Below are positions 33,301-45,789 of a stretch of DNA of 64,000 nucleotides, piece by piece. Source of the stretch: Molanna angustata (Eukaryota > Arthropoda > Insecta > Trichoptera > Molannidae); assembly GCA_963576475.1 (NCBI GenBank), contig OY754977.1, forward strand, positions 9,427,089-9,491,088, in the 5' to 3' direction. A model generated the notes under the pieces. That model was not told where the DNA came from, made no database searches, and was given only the letters and a program-made list of their open reading frames with translations. The stretch's first letter is position 1, and each line of letters starts with the position of its first letter. The translations under genes were made by a program, and so were the position numbers.

Positions 33301-34216
33301 TATATGGACGACCCTAACGCGACGTCCTACGTAGGCGATTCAAAGCGAATGCGAAGCGACGCGGCGCGGCGCGAAAATAACAAACAGTCGGTAACTATGG
33401 AAGTGTCCTACGTTAGCTATTCCTATTTCCTATTCCGATGCGGCGCGGCGCGGTGCGAAGCGAACGCGATCAGTTGGTTTGATATTTTCGCGCGAATTGA
33501 AAGCGGTGCCATTGTTTTTTGACATGTCAGAAGCATAAATTTTAATTTCTGTCCATGAACGTCCCATATTATGGGACAAAAGAATAATTATTATCGAACC
33601 GCGAATTTTAGGATTTGGCAAAAATAAATGGGACTACAAGTAAACACATTTATTTATTATTGCTATTTTACAATAGGATGTTGTTCAAAACACAAAGTTT
33701 TCTCTCGCTTGCACAAATGTCAAATTTTGATATGTTTCCCGGAAAGATGTAAATTCAGTCTCATTTATTAATTCAAGATCACGTAATTCTTCATACAAAT
33801 TGTGATATCCCCCATAAATATGCCTTTCTAAGTACAAAATATTAGTTTCACTTCTCTGCCGAACATACTTCTTGAGTATTTTATATACGTACATCCATGA
33901 CAGTAGCTGGCGGCAGAGGGAACGATTCGCGCACACGTAGGACAGAGCCGCCGCGTCGCACCGCATCGCATTGAATTCGCTTGTATCCGCACCGCATCGC
34001 TTCGCAATCGCGTTCGCTTTGAATCGCCTACGTAGGACGTAGCGTAACACCGACGACGGGAGTGACGGCGAAGATGACTTCGCCGTGACAGATGCCGGTG
34101 TGCCGGAGAGGATCCTGTCGTCGGTTCCTGAACTGTACTATTTCCACGGAGATGAGCCCGCGGAAGACACCGCCCATGTCTCTGACGACTTCAAATGTGT
34201 ATATAGTTCTATGTGA
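33301..34216 (+). pseudogene. host-like exon split by a Harbinger element
   Basis: An acceptor 'ggcattttatttcag' ends at 33300. The exon begins TATATGGACGACCC and is interrupted at 33315-33317 (TAA) by the element 33318-34044, with the second TAA at 34045-34047. Without the insert and one TAA, the frame runs from ATG (33304) as MDDPNTDDGSDGEDD through GVPERILSSVPELYYFHGDE to a TGA at 34214-34216: 55 codons, acidic, GC-rich and unlike its surroundings. AATAAA occurs near 34348. I do not recognise the protein. It may be the 3' exon or whole small ORF of a host gene, or the N-terminus of a domesticated or old transposase (piggyBac N-termini are acidic too). As it stands the frame stops at the insertion. 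Confidence 0.55.
33318..34044. mobile_element. PIF/Harbinger-like element with TAA TSD
   Basis: Inverted ends CGC(G/T)ACGTCCTACGTAGG followed by 'cgattcaaagcgaa' on both sides, flanked by TAA direct repeats, fitting the TWA target of PIF/Harbinger. GC-rich subterminal 'gcgaagcga' and 'gcggcgcgg' words occur inside both ends. The interior minus-strand frame (33685-34050) contains YVRQRSETNILYLERHIYGG and YHNLYEELRDLELINETEF, similar in style to the N-terminus of Harbinger transposases (R.R...G.YH.L..EL...D...F). So it is a deletion derivative keeping a transposase scrap. Confidence 0.75.
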
Positions 34217-34412
34217 TAGTTCTAATAACTGTAAAATATGTGAATTTAATTATTTGTCTGTAGAGGTCTAAAGTATTTCTATGAAAAAAAATATTTCCAA
34301 AAAGTATTTCAATTATAGACATTTTTTGTAACAATGTATATTTTACAATAAACAAAGTATTATAATATTTTTTATTGTTCCGATAAATTGTGTGTTATAA
34401 AAGAAATTACTT

Positions 34413-34439
34413 TGGATCTCATGTGTTACATGTAACTAG
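34413..34439 (+). mobile_element. solo Helentron-like 3' terminus
   Basis: 'ggatctcatgtgttacatgt' plus AACTAG: only the terminal hairpin and CTAG, about 27 bp, without subterminal repeat or body. Confidence 0.65.
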
Positions 34440-34760
34440 TATTTATTACACTATTATAGGGAGAATAATATAAATAATACTGAGAAATATATATTTTCTG
34501 TAAATATTTTGTAAAAATTTATATTTGTAATTGGAATGTAAAAATTATAATGTTAAAAAATAAACGAAAGTATTTTGTTCAGTTATTTGTTTCATTTCTA
34601 ATATTTATATAAAAAAATATTTTTATCGAATGTGAGGCCCTGACACTAACAATGGCCACATGTGGCCGGTAGGCAGACTACCGATCATCTTTTCTATGCG
34701 AATCTTTTTAGCGAATTTGAACACTAAGTATACGAATAATAAGACATACAATCGAAAAAC
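34440..34760. other. AT-rich stretch
   Basis: Nothing recognised. 34650-34685 ('ggccacatgtggccggtagg') is related to the following tandem repeat. Confidence 0.3.
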
Positions 34761-34763
34761 AAC

Positions 34764-34885
34764 ACAGACAAAACCTAAAATACAACGGACACATGTGACC
34801 GCTAGGCAGACAATACCTAAAATACAACGGACACATGTGACCGGTAGGCAGACAACACCTAAAATACAACGGACAGATGTGAACA
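34764..34885. repeat. 42-bp tandem repeat, 3 copies
   Basis: Unit 'cctaaaatacaacggacaca' plus 'tgtgaccggtaggcagacaa' plus 2. Period multiple of three gives open frames on both strands; not genes. Confidence 0.85.
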
Positions 34886-35770
34886 GCGAGAATGGCGGGA
34901 AATAAAAATTTACCAATACATGCACAAGTTGACGAAAGATCACAGATTACAGAACTCACAATGAATGTTTATTTTTCAACATTATTTATTATTGGCTGGT
35001 TAGAAACGTGATACAGAGTTAGAAGGCCGGTTTCTTCTTCTTTCCAATGACGTATTCATCTATGACATACACGTAGTCATTTAGTAAAAAAATATTTAGA
35101 ATGTACTGCGTAAAACGCGACTGGCTTTAGTTTATTTGTCCTAAAATTAATTTTTCTATGTGAATTGTTACTTTTTATGTAATATTTATGAAATAGGATA
35201 ACTAACTTATGTAAAAAAGTAATTGCAAACATCTAAGACCTAATATTTATGTTTCGCGAGTGTCTGAAAGTTTTATTTGAAAAGGGCCAAAATGGCGTCA
35301 ATTGCGTATTGAGTTAACAGTTTTCAAATAATAAATAATAACTAAATTTCCTCTAAAGTATTTATTTTCTTTGCATCATTTGATTGCCTTGTTATCGCTC
35401 CAAGTAGAAAACACGAAAAATCGGGAATTGAAATAAAACATGTATTGAAAATTCGTCATTTATTCAGATGTGAGCAAAAAAGTTGAATTCTTATAATCAA
35501 TGGCCTATAAAAAATAAATAAAACATGTATACACTACAAAATATATTGGAAAATATTCATTATTTATCGGTATTTCGATAACAATCGCTACTTTAGTATG
35601 TCTAAAGTAATTATTATCAAATATTTATATAAATGTGAAAGCGTCCGTATAGGACAAAAAATCGCGGGAATTCGCGGCACACTAGGGGTACAGAAATTGC
35701 CAGTGCTCCGGCACACGAGAGGTTAATGATATTTTAGATTATGTTCGCTATCTCTGAATGTTATATTTAA
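34886..35770. other. AT-rich stretch without recognised gene
   Basis: No motif or RNA gene seen. Confidence 0.3.
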
Positions 35771-35774
35771 TTAT

Positions 35775-36345
35775 AATTCATGATGTACCAATCATTTTAT
35801 CTTTCATTATGTGACGTATAATATACAATTCATTATATATTTCATTGGGTGACGTATTAATTATTTAATTTTGATTATAATTTAATACAATTCATATCTT
35901 TCATTATGTGATGTATTATTTATTTAAATTTGATTATAATTTATAAAATACAATTCATCTTATCTATCATTATGTGACGTATTGTTTATTTAACTTAGAT
36001 TGTAATTTATAAAATACAATTCATTTTATCTTTCATTATGTGACGTATTATTTATTTTATTTGGATTATAATTTATAAAATACAATTCATTATATATTTT
36101 ATTATGTGACGTATTATTTATTTAACTTCGATTATTATTTATAATATACAATTCATTATATCTTTTATTATGTGACGTATTATTTATTTAACTTCGATTA
36201 TTATTTATAATATACAATTCATTATATCTTTTATTCCGTGACGTATTATTTATATAACTTTGATTATAATTTATAAAATACAAATCATTTTATCTTTCAT
36301 TACGCGACGTATTATTTATTTAACTTTAATTTTAATTTATTCATT
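35775..36345. repeat. 66-bp tandem repeat, about 8-9 diverged copies
   Basis: 'gtgacgtatt' recurs at 35811, 35849, 35908, 35974, 36040, 36106, 36172, 36238 and 36304, settling to a 66-bp period. The unit also holds 'attataatttataaaataca' and 'attcattttatctttcatta'. The first copies are shortened. Divergence is moderate, so it is older than the 41-bp satellite. Confidence 0.9.
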
Positions 36346-36504
36346 TTATGTATTTTTTGCTCTTCTGAAGATTGAATAAAACTAAAGAAATTAATACTTA
36401 AGACAAAAGAACATCACTAGTACCTACATTATAAAGGGGATATAGTTTGATAAGATATACCTAGGCTATAAAAAACGTTGGTTTAATTTTATTATTTTTA
36501 ATAA

Positions 36505-36793
36505 CTAGCTGCATGTAACACATGAGATCCAACTGTCGATAGCGATAGTATGTATAGTTGAAGAATAAGTACCAAACTATAAACCCATAAATACAAATTA
36601 TTGAATATTTTAGGATATTTTATTTTCTATACAACTCATGTAGGTATGTATGTCAAGATAGGACAGTATAGAAAGTTGGAATAGCCGTGAAAATAATAGA
36701 CCCTGCATACAATTCCTTCATACACGCGTTCTGGATTTAAACTGCCTCTTCCTTCAAAAGAATTTCATTCTCTTGAACGAATCGACAGTTGGA
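36505..36793 (-). mobile_element. Helentron/DINE-like element, copy 7, internally deleted
   Basis: CTAG at 36505, 'ctgcatgtaacacatgagat', 'ccaactgtcgatagcg', then after about 140 bp the sequence jumps to the 5' end 'gttggaatagccgtgaaaat' and closes with 'gaatcgacagttgga'. About 700 bp of the middle, including the core, is missing. Both termini are kept. Confidence 0.78.
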
Positions 36794-36895
36794 AAATCAC
36801 CCATAGGTCTACATATTAGAAGAAGAAGAAGAATTCGACTATAGGAAATAGTTTGTATATTTAATATGTATTGAAGCTAACCTAAAGTAGTTAAA

Positions 36896-37345
36896 CTAGT
36901 TGCATGTAACACATGATATCCAACTGTCGATAGCGTTAGTATGTATAGTTAAAGAATAAGAATCAAACTACACATAAATCCAAATTATTGAAAATTTTAA
37001 CACATGTAGGTATGTATGTCAAGATAGGACAGTATGGAGGTCAGTCCTCTTTTCCTACCCGGAATATGAAAACAGCATGATGGTTCTGTATGTATGTTGG
37101 GAGATTAAGTATCAAACTATTAAGTCTTGTTACATATTGTGTATAGGCGACTGCCATACAAATTGTATGATGCGATGTCGTCACTAAATTCAATTTTTAT
37201 AAAAATTGTTAAAAAAAAATTGAGATTTACTTCTCCAATATTAATTATTTTTATAGAAAATTAAATTATCTAGTTGGGGTGTTACGGCTTTTTTCGATAT
37301 TTTTAAAATATTTGGAAATATAGGCAGTTAAACTCATAAATTTCA
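36896..37345 (-). mobile_element. Helentron/DINE-like element, 3' half, copy 8
   Basis: CTAG at 36896, hairpin, 'atatccaactgtcgatagcg', body to 'ggcagttaaactcataaatt', where a LINE 3' end begins. The 5' half is not found beyond the LINE. Confidence 0.78.
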
Positions 37346-37882
37346 AACCTGCCACAGTACCTCAAAAGCAAATTCACTTATTTATCCAATCATGGACTTC
37401 CACTCCGATCTGCTGAACGTACAACACTATCCATACCTATCCATAATACAGAATTTCTCAGCTCTTCGTTCGAAGTACAATCAGCAAGATTATGGAAAGC
37501 CTTAGTCCGGATATTGCGTCGTCTCTCACAATAACTCACTTAGTATTTTCAAGAAAAAACTAAAGAAGGAATATTTATCCTTGAACACCTGATCCCGATT
37601 TCCTCTCCTGTCCTTACCATATCCCTTTTCTTGCTATGAATTATATTTTTTTTTGTTTTAATAGTATTTGTGTTATACGTATTTTCTTTGATTTCTTTTA
37701 CTCTTTTTTTATTTGCTGTTTTACATACACAATGTTGTCATACTCTGTAATCTGGTTGGTTGGAAGAAATTGCCTAATGGCTATAAGCCCGCCAGTGTAC
37801 ATTATATTTGTTTATATTATGTACAAGAAGATGTATAAATAAATAAATAAATAAATAAATAGATAAATAAATAAATAAATAA
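37346..37882 (+). pseudogene. LINE 3' end (RT C-terminus plus 3' UTR)
   Basis: Reads NLPQYLKSKFTYLSNHGLPL, RSAERTTLSIPIHNTEFLSS and SFEVQSARLWKALV before a stop. The 3' UTR contains 'ggttggttggaagaaattgc' and 'ctaatggctataagcccgcc', and ends in (AAAT)n at 37838-37882. The same C-terminus is at 41772 and 57690 (reverse). Typical of CR1/Jockey-like LINE ends with '..LP.YL..RF.YL..H...R.......IP.H.T....SF....ARLWN.L'. Confidence 0.8.
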
Positions 37883-38020
37883 ATTTATATTTGTATAGAA
37901 AATAAAATATCCTAAAATATTCAATAATTTGGATTTATGGGTATATAGTTTGGTACTTATTCTTCAACTATACATACTATCGCTATCGACAGTTGGATCT
38001 CATGTGTTACATGCAACTAG
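37883..38020 (+). mobile_element. Helentron/DINE-like element, 3' end
   Basis: 'tttgtatagaaaataaaata' through 'gctatcgacagttggatctc', hairpin, CTAG at 38017-38020. Opposite orientation to copy 8 across the LINE. Confidence 0.75.
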
Positions 38021-38029
38021 TTATATATA

Positions 38030-38272
38030 ATTTGTATTCTTTATATTTTTGCACTTGTTTCCTGCCTAAGCAATTTGCTCTATTTTATTTTTATAAATAA
38101 CTAATGTTATTAACGAAATAATTTTGAATATATTTTTAATTGGTATACCCACAGATAGGCTATGCCTTGTGGGATTTTTGTGTGTATGGTTGATTTATTA
38201 TAATTGATATTATGTTTATGTATATTGTATGTTAACCGTGTACCAAATCTTAAATAAATAAATAAATAAAGT
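38030..38272 (+). repeat. possible LINE 3' UTR with (AAAT)n tail
   Basis: 'gttaaccgtgtaccaaatct' then 'taaataaataaataaataaa'. No coding attached. Confidence 0.4.
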
Positions 38273-38274
38273 AA

Positions 38275-39190
38275 GGAATATATTGTGCTGACATAGCTAC
38301 GACTTTAGGCCAGGGCATTGGTACACAAAGTGAGGTGGAACAAACACATTCAATGCCTAAATATAAGTCGGATATTATACAGTAGTAAAACTATTTGCTT
38401 TTCGAAATTTAATCCCTTTGTTTTACTTCTTGATATTAGTGTTGAGTACTCTTACAATTTTCATTCCGAACCATTCCGAAAATATTCAAATATACTTTTT
38501 TTTACACTTTAATTAACAATATATTTTATGTTTAATATGTGATCATTTGGGGCTCTATTAATTTCTATTGTCTCTAAGGTATCCAATTAAAAATCTACTT
38601 CAATCAAAAGTGTCTTAAAAATAAAGTGTTTCCAAAATATTGTTTATTAAAGTGTAAAAATAGTTCAAAATAAGCTTGTGAAGCAAAAGAAATTGTTCAA
38701 ATATACGTTATATTGCTTGCCACCAACTTTTGTACCAAGAATTATGTGCTTACGTCACGTCAAAAGATTATTGGTAGTTTCATTGGCTATATAAAACTGT
38801 GGATTATAATTTGATTACATTAATGATTTTTTAATAACCATAATAATATTTTAGTGTCGGTAGAATTTTCATTTAGCTTTTATCGCTTAAATGTTTAACG
38901 CCTCAAATCACCATGAAAAACTTTATTATCAATACTTGCCTCAATGCGGCTAATATATTTCCTTGGCACGTCTCACGACCTCTCTGTTAAAAGGCCTTTT
39001 GTGGCCGTTTAAAATTCAAAAGTGTCGGCTATAGTCGAGAGAATCCCGGCTGTTATTTCCATTTTTTCCGCTTTAATATTTATTTATTTGGCATCCGTGT
39101 TATCTTTTTCATACGTTCTCGATAGGTTTTTAAATCTGACGATATGAGCCGCTAGTTCAGGATGTCTCAAAAATATCATCTGGCTTAACA
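38275..39190. other. AT-rich stretch
   Basis: No gene recognised. 38585-38600 ('aaaatctacttcaatcaaaa') resembles the 15886/46915 small element. Confidence 0.3.
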
Positions 39191-39194
39191 AATA

Positions 39195-39615
39195 TTATAT
39201 AGGAACGGATAGTAAGGTCAGAACTTATAAGACTTGTGTTAGACCAGTCATGACATATGCGGTGGAGACAAGAGCCGACAGGACCAGAACCAAAAACCTC
39301 CTACGAACATCGGAAATGAAGGTTTTAAGGGCTATCACAGGGCATACGCTTAGGGACGGAATTCGCAATGACATTAGGCGAACCTGTGAGACCGAGGACA
39401 TCATACGATGGAGTAGAGATAGGAGAAGATTCTGGAGGGACCATGTCAACAGGATAGACGCATCTCGAATCCCATCCATAGCGGCAAACGAAATCCCACC
39501 AGGGCATCGCCTCCTCGGAAGACCACCGAAGAGGTGGAGGGATAGCTTCACAGGAATAGCTTTCTCGAAAAACAGATCTACGATCTTATATAAGATGAAG
39601 ATATGATTTCAGTGC
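39195..39615 (+). pseudogene. LINE RT C-terminal fragment
   Basis: Reads RTYKTCVRPVMTYAVETRAD, RTSEMKVLRAITGHTLRDGI, TCETEDIIRWSRDRRRFWRD, HVNRIDASRIPSIAANEIPP and LLGRPPKRWRDSF. The frame is open to 39606 but short. Same family as 45790-46140 (minus). Motifs match the region following the RT palm in a widespread insect RTE/CR1-like LINE. Confidence 0.85.
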
Positions 39616-40550
39616 TGTATTCGTACATCCATTGGCCTTTGTCCCCGTGATTTGAGATAGAGCCAGACGCTTTGGCAAAATGGCCATATATACGGCAGTT
39701 TTCTATGACCATAGCGTGTGACTAGAGCAGGGCAATGGCATATTATGCCAGGCAACACTGGCAACATATTTTTATCACTGTTATCATAGAACTTTGGCGA
39801 CACTATGGTACCCATATTGTGAGTGAACACTCGCATGCAGTGCCTGCTGTAGAAATGCTTTGAACTACTTGACTTCACACTACATTCAAGAACTGTGTGT
39901 CAAAAGAATGTTCCATCTTTTGAATTTCTACCACAAAAATGGGTGTATTATATACTTATTTATACATATTATTTGTTTTTCTTTGTATAAATTCAAGATA
40001 TTTCAATGTTGTTTAAATGTAATCTGTTTTTTAAAAGGAAAGGAAATAAGGGTTCCCGAAATTTTGACTTCCTAGGAGCCTCTGCCATTGTTTGTTCCGC
40101 CACTGTGGGTCTCGTATTCCAAATCGCAACCTTTTTACCATGAAAAATACGTACGTTGTACATTTCGACAAAATTATTCGACGTTTCGAACGACGCGACG
40201 TTTGAGTAGGGATATACGTAATTTGAATTCAATGTTGCGCGCCATATTCTATTGTTTCATTCAATAGAATTTTTCTTTTCGCTTTCAATTTATTTGCAAA
40301 GGTTTATTTTTTACATCGTTCTGCATCATTTCATCATATTTTCTCTACACGCGTCAATTCAGCGTATTTTTGTTCATTTGTTTTCACTGCTGTAAATCTT
40401 ATTTTAACCCTTCAATACTATATGATTTGACAATTTAACAATTCAGTAATATTGCCCAATTGAAAGTTTAGACACTTAAGTATTTATGGGGCATGAATAA
40501 CATTTAAAATTGTAACAAATATGCAATTGGAAAAAATAAAACTTACCTAT
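39616..40550. other. stretch without recognised gene
   Basis: Nothing named. Some GC-richer text ('cgacgtttcgaacgacgcga') at 40165-40205. Confidence 0.3.
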
Positions 40551-40554
40551 TTCT

Positions 40555-40792
40555 AAACTACCTCTACTTCTTCTGCCCTCTGGATTGGTATTAAGAAACT
40601 TTTATACGATCATCATTCATCCGGCTGACATGTCCCAACCACTGCAGTCTACGTTCTTTTATGACTTGTATATTGTATAATGTTGAGTTCGTCATACAAT
40701 GCCTGTAGTTCGTGATTATATCGTTTCCCCCTTAGTCCATTTTAATTTTCAAAACATTCAAAATGCTCTCATGTCCTGGAAAATTGTTTTTT
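40555..40792 (-). pseudogene. LINE RT C-terminal fragment
   Basis: Minus strand reads NYRHCMTNSTLYNIQVIKER, RRLQWLGHVSRMNDDRIKVS, stop. The word RLQWLGHVSRM is the usual post-palm LINE motif. A (ATT)n tract flanks it at 40793. Confidence 0.7.
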
Positions 40793-40814
40793 TTTATTAT
40801 TATTATTATTGTAT

Positions 40815-41380
40815 AACTAATGCTCACAATAGAAGTGAACTTCATTAAAGTGTATTCATTGATCGTCAATATTTTATTAAGAAGAAAAAGAATTTAGTTT
40901 TGTCCATACCCCTGCACTCGTTTGTATCTTTAAATCAAACATGTTGTATTTTATATTTGATTGATTTTTGTATACATATACAAAGTTAAATTGAAATTAC
41001 TAAGTTTCAATTAAACTTGGAGTCTTAACTTTTCACTTTGTCTAAAAATACACCGATGATAATGAATCCATCGTCAAGTTTCAAAGTTGTCTTTATCTTG
41101 GATTCAAATTTTGCTTCAAAATTAATTGTAGATTTTTTTCGATAACTGAACTTGATTCAAGTTTTCTTTATTAATTATTTTTAATTAAAAAATACCCAAT
41201 TAACTTACTTCATCGACATTTTATAATTATTATTTTTTATCATGTTTCTTTGTAATATTTGACTTACGAATTTTTTTTAAAACTACCAATATAATTATTT
41301 TTGTTTTTTTCTACTTTTTTGTTTAAAAAAATATTTAATTATTTACTTTTGTACATAATATAAACTTCTTCTTGTCGTGT
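40815..41380. other. AT-rich stretch
   Basis: No gene recognised. Confidence 0.3.
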
Positions 41381-41383
41381 CGG

Positions 41384-41490
41384 TCAACACGTATGTGAAT
41401 AAATTTCCATCCGGACACAGGAAAACAAATATAAACAAATATATTGCACACTGGCGGGTTCATTGCCATTAGGCCATATCTTCCAACCGT
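41384..41490 (-). repeat. LINE 3' UTR tail
   Basis: 'cactggcgggttcattgcca', 'ttaggccatatcttccaacc' is the reverse of the GGTTGGAAGAAATTGCC tail family. Confidence 0.6.
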
Positions 41491-41771
41491 TTGATTTCAA
41501 CGTAAGACAACGTAATATTATGTACATAGGTACTACATAAAAAGATTGATATCGAAAAATAAACAAAAATACGTTACACTAATTAAAAAAAAAAACTATT
41601 TCATATTCTGAATTAGGCGTCAAGGGAATAATTTTCGTTCTTGAATATAACTTTTTTAAAAAGTATTTTTTTTATATTTTAGGCGAAACGATAGTTCGAT
41701 TAAACAGAAATAAAAATTAATAGGTTTTTACCAAAATAAGGACTCGTTATGTAGACTCACACCTCACACCT

Positions 41772-42350
41772 GTGACCATTTTGTTGTTGGTCTTACAGTT
41801 GCTCATCACTAATTCACCACAATATCTTAAAGAAGAGGTTATTTTCTTGTCAAATCACGGTTCACCTCTTCGATCTGTTGATCGTACCACACTAGCTTTT
41901 CCCATTCATTCTACTGAATTTCTCAGTTCTTCTTTTCAAGTAGGTACAATCAGCAAGACTATGGAATACCTTAAGTGTTGATACGCACTTTTCAAGCTTT
42001 CGATTGTGACGGCTTCTAATTTGTAGAATTCCATTATGACAATGATTAATATGAACTCATATATAATTCCACAATTTATTTTATTTTTCTCCCGACGACC
42101 GTTTCGGCTTATAAGCCTTATAAGTCGAAACGGTCGTCGGGAGAAAAATAAAATAAATTGTGGAATTATATATGTGTTCATATTAATCATTGTCATTAAG
42201 TGTTGATATTACGACGTCTAAATCGATTCAACTCTTCAAAAGGGACTAAGGCTGTTATACCTCTCTAATAACTTTTAATTGACACCCTTTCTCCATCCTC
42301 TCTCTCCTAGCAGATCCTCTATCTCTTTCCATTCTTTGTTGCTGTGTATT
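41772..42350 (+). pseudogene. LINE RT C-terminus, split by a fold-back element
   Basis: Reads SPQYLKEEVIFLSNHGSPLR, SVDRTTLAFPIHSTEFLSSS and FQVGTISKTMEYLKC, then is interrupted at 41984-42195. After the second TSD copy it resumes as DITTSKSIQLFKRGLRLLYL and SNNF, stop, with a 3' UTR. Same family as 37346 and 57396. Confidence 0.75.
41984..42195. mobile_element. fold-back element with hammerhead-like hinge and 13-bp TSD
   Basis: Flanked by TTAAGTGTTGATA at 41971-41983 and 42196-42208. The lead 'cgcacttttcaagctttcga' and 'tgtagaattccatt' matches the lead of the 7606 element. Inverted arms from 42036 to 42195 meet in a hinge where GAAACGGTCGTCGGG occurs on both strands, preceded by CTTATAAG and a GGC/GCC stem. 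Compared with the hammerhead consensus CTGATGAG, CTTATAAG has two changes at core positions, so a decayed ribozyme is likely. The long TSD fits target-primed retrotransposition rather than cut-and-paste. Confidence 0.72.
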
Positions 42351-42396
42351 TACATTTAATAATGTTACATGTTTGTCTTCCTATTTTCTATTTTTA

Positions 42397-43473
<1,077 letters not shown>

Positions 43474-43519
43474 TATAAAATAAGTATACCTACCACTTCA
43501 CAATATACCAATTCACGTT

Positions 43520-43800
43520 TATAGCGGTGATAGTCCAGCGGTAAGGCCGTCGCCTCACATGTTTAAGGTCGACGGTTCGAATCCGGGCGGGGCACGCACC
43601 TCTGGATTTTTAAAGAAAATTATGTGCGGATTTATATCACTAGCTATGTGTAGCCATGATCCAATTTGTCTGGTTCCCCTTTCTAAGGATTACGAAGGTC
43701 AGATGGCAGTCACTTCAATGTAATAACCAGACTCGCCAATTCCAGTATCACAGACAAAGCGTACCCGACAGAAACGGGACAAAAGCGCTAAGGGGAAGGA
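43520..43800 (+). repeat. tRNA-derived SINE, family D (Val-like head)
   Basis: 'agtccagcggtaaggccgtc' (A box), a CAC-containing anticodon region 'gcctcacatg', and B box GGTTCGAATCC. The body 'gtgcggatttatatcactag' and 'ggtcagatggcagtcacttc' is non-tRNA, and the T arm to acceptor pairing is poor. The text recalls SINEs of moths and butterflies. Confidence 0.7.
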
Positions 43801-43804
43801 AGAA

Positions 43805-43888
43805 GAAAGTTGCTTTGGTTGGTTGGTTGGAAGAAATTGTCTTATGGCAATAAACCCGCCTTTCTACACAATTATTGTATATGAAGTT
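43805..43888 (+). repeat. LINE-type tail after SINE D
   Basis: 'ttggttggttggttggaaga', 'aattgtcttatggcaataaa', 'cccgcc'. Shared with LINE 3' ends at 37750 and 57440 and with SINE C. Confidence 0.6.
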
Positions 43889-44240
43889 ATATCTTCTTCT
43901 TCGATGGCGCTACAGCCCAAATCGAGCCTTGGCCTCCGTTAACTTTCGCCTCCATCCAATCCTGTCCTCTGCTGCCACTTTTCAGCTCCTCTCTTGGAGA
44001 AGCTGAGCCGCATCCTTTCTGACCTCATCTTCCCACCGCAGCCTTGGTCTTCCTACCCTTCTTCTCCCACCCGGGTGTCCATTCATGATTCGTTTCAGCA
44101 CCCGTGAGGTTGGCATTCGTTTTACATGTCCAGCCCATCTCAGCCTAAGTAATTTCATGTGCGTTGAGATACTTGGGGTCTGGTATATGTTGTACCTACA
44201 ACTCATCGTTGCGTCTAATGCGCCATTCATCGCCATCCTT
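43889..44240 (-). pseudogene. LINE 3' end, RT C-terminal fragment
   Basis: Minus strand: [56 protein letters not shown], then in another frame RRPRLDLGCSAIEEED and a (GAA)n tail at 43889-43900. Same family as 11505-11790. Confidence 0.82.
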
Positions 44241-44247
44241 CACGGGG

Positions 44248-44495
<248 letters not shown>

Positions 44496-44499
44496 TTAC

Positions 44500-45078
<579 letters not shown>

Positions 45079-45184
45079 TACTTTATTTTCCTTTTAAGCC
45101 CTTATCAATCTATTAAAATCGCAATAAATGGACCGAAACCATATAACTATACCTACCTTGTATTAATTTCAAAATTAATGTCAC

Positions 45185-45335
45185 TTTGTTTGGTTGGAAG
45201 TGGTTGCCTTGTGTCAGTTAACCCTCCTTTTTATTTATATATCCCTGCTTCCAATTTTTATTTAAATGGCCTATAGTATGTGCATACCTAAATATGTGTG
45301 TTGCATGTAAATAAATTAAATTCTTGTTCCATATT
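45185..45335 (+). repeat. LINE-type 3' tail, diverged
   Basis: 'tttggttggaagtggttgcc', 'ttgtgtcagttaaccctcct' resembles the shared LINE/SINE tail, ending 'gtaaataaattaaattc'. Confidence 0.45.
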
Positions 45336-45785
45336 ATTATGACGCCGTACTTCATCTCTAAATATTCAATTTACTATGCATCTTCATCACCGTACATATT
45401 TATAGTATAATTGCATGTTTGTAGTGATATGTGAACTTCATGGCACTTCACTTTAATAACTCAGTTAATGATTAATTAATGTTTGAATTTATTCATGGCG
45501 TAATGTAAATAATATCTACCATAATATGATTTTTAATGATTAAACAATACCTATATTATTTTTATCGTTTACAAAACAACAAGAAACACTAAAAATTATA
45601 TAATGTAGCCGGTAATACTTAACGTTGTAGGTACGTTACGTGCGTATTTATGAGGGGAGAATGTAGGGTTAATTATTTAGGCCATAATACCATCACCGCC
45701 AGAATCTTGGTGGTGATGATAATACGCATAATATATATCTAAATACATTTTCTTTATTAAGTATTTTTTTAAGAAAATGATTTTA
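45336..45785. other. AT-rich stretch
   Basis: No gene recognised. Confidence 0.3.
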
Positions 45786-45789
45786 ATAT

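Noticed and set aside
43522..43600. tRNA-Val gene
   Set aside because: Good A and B boxes but a poor cloverleaf and a SINE body downstream.
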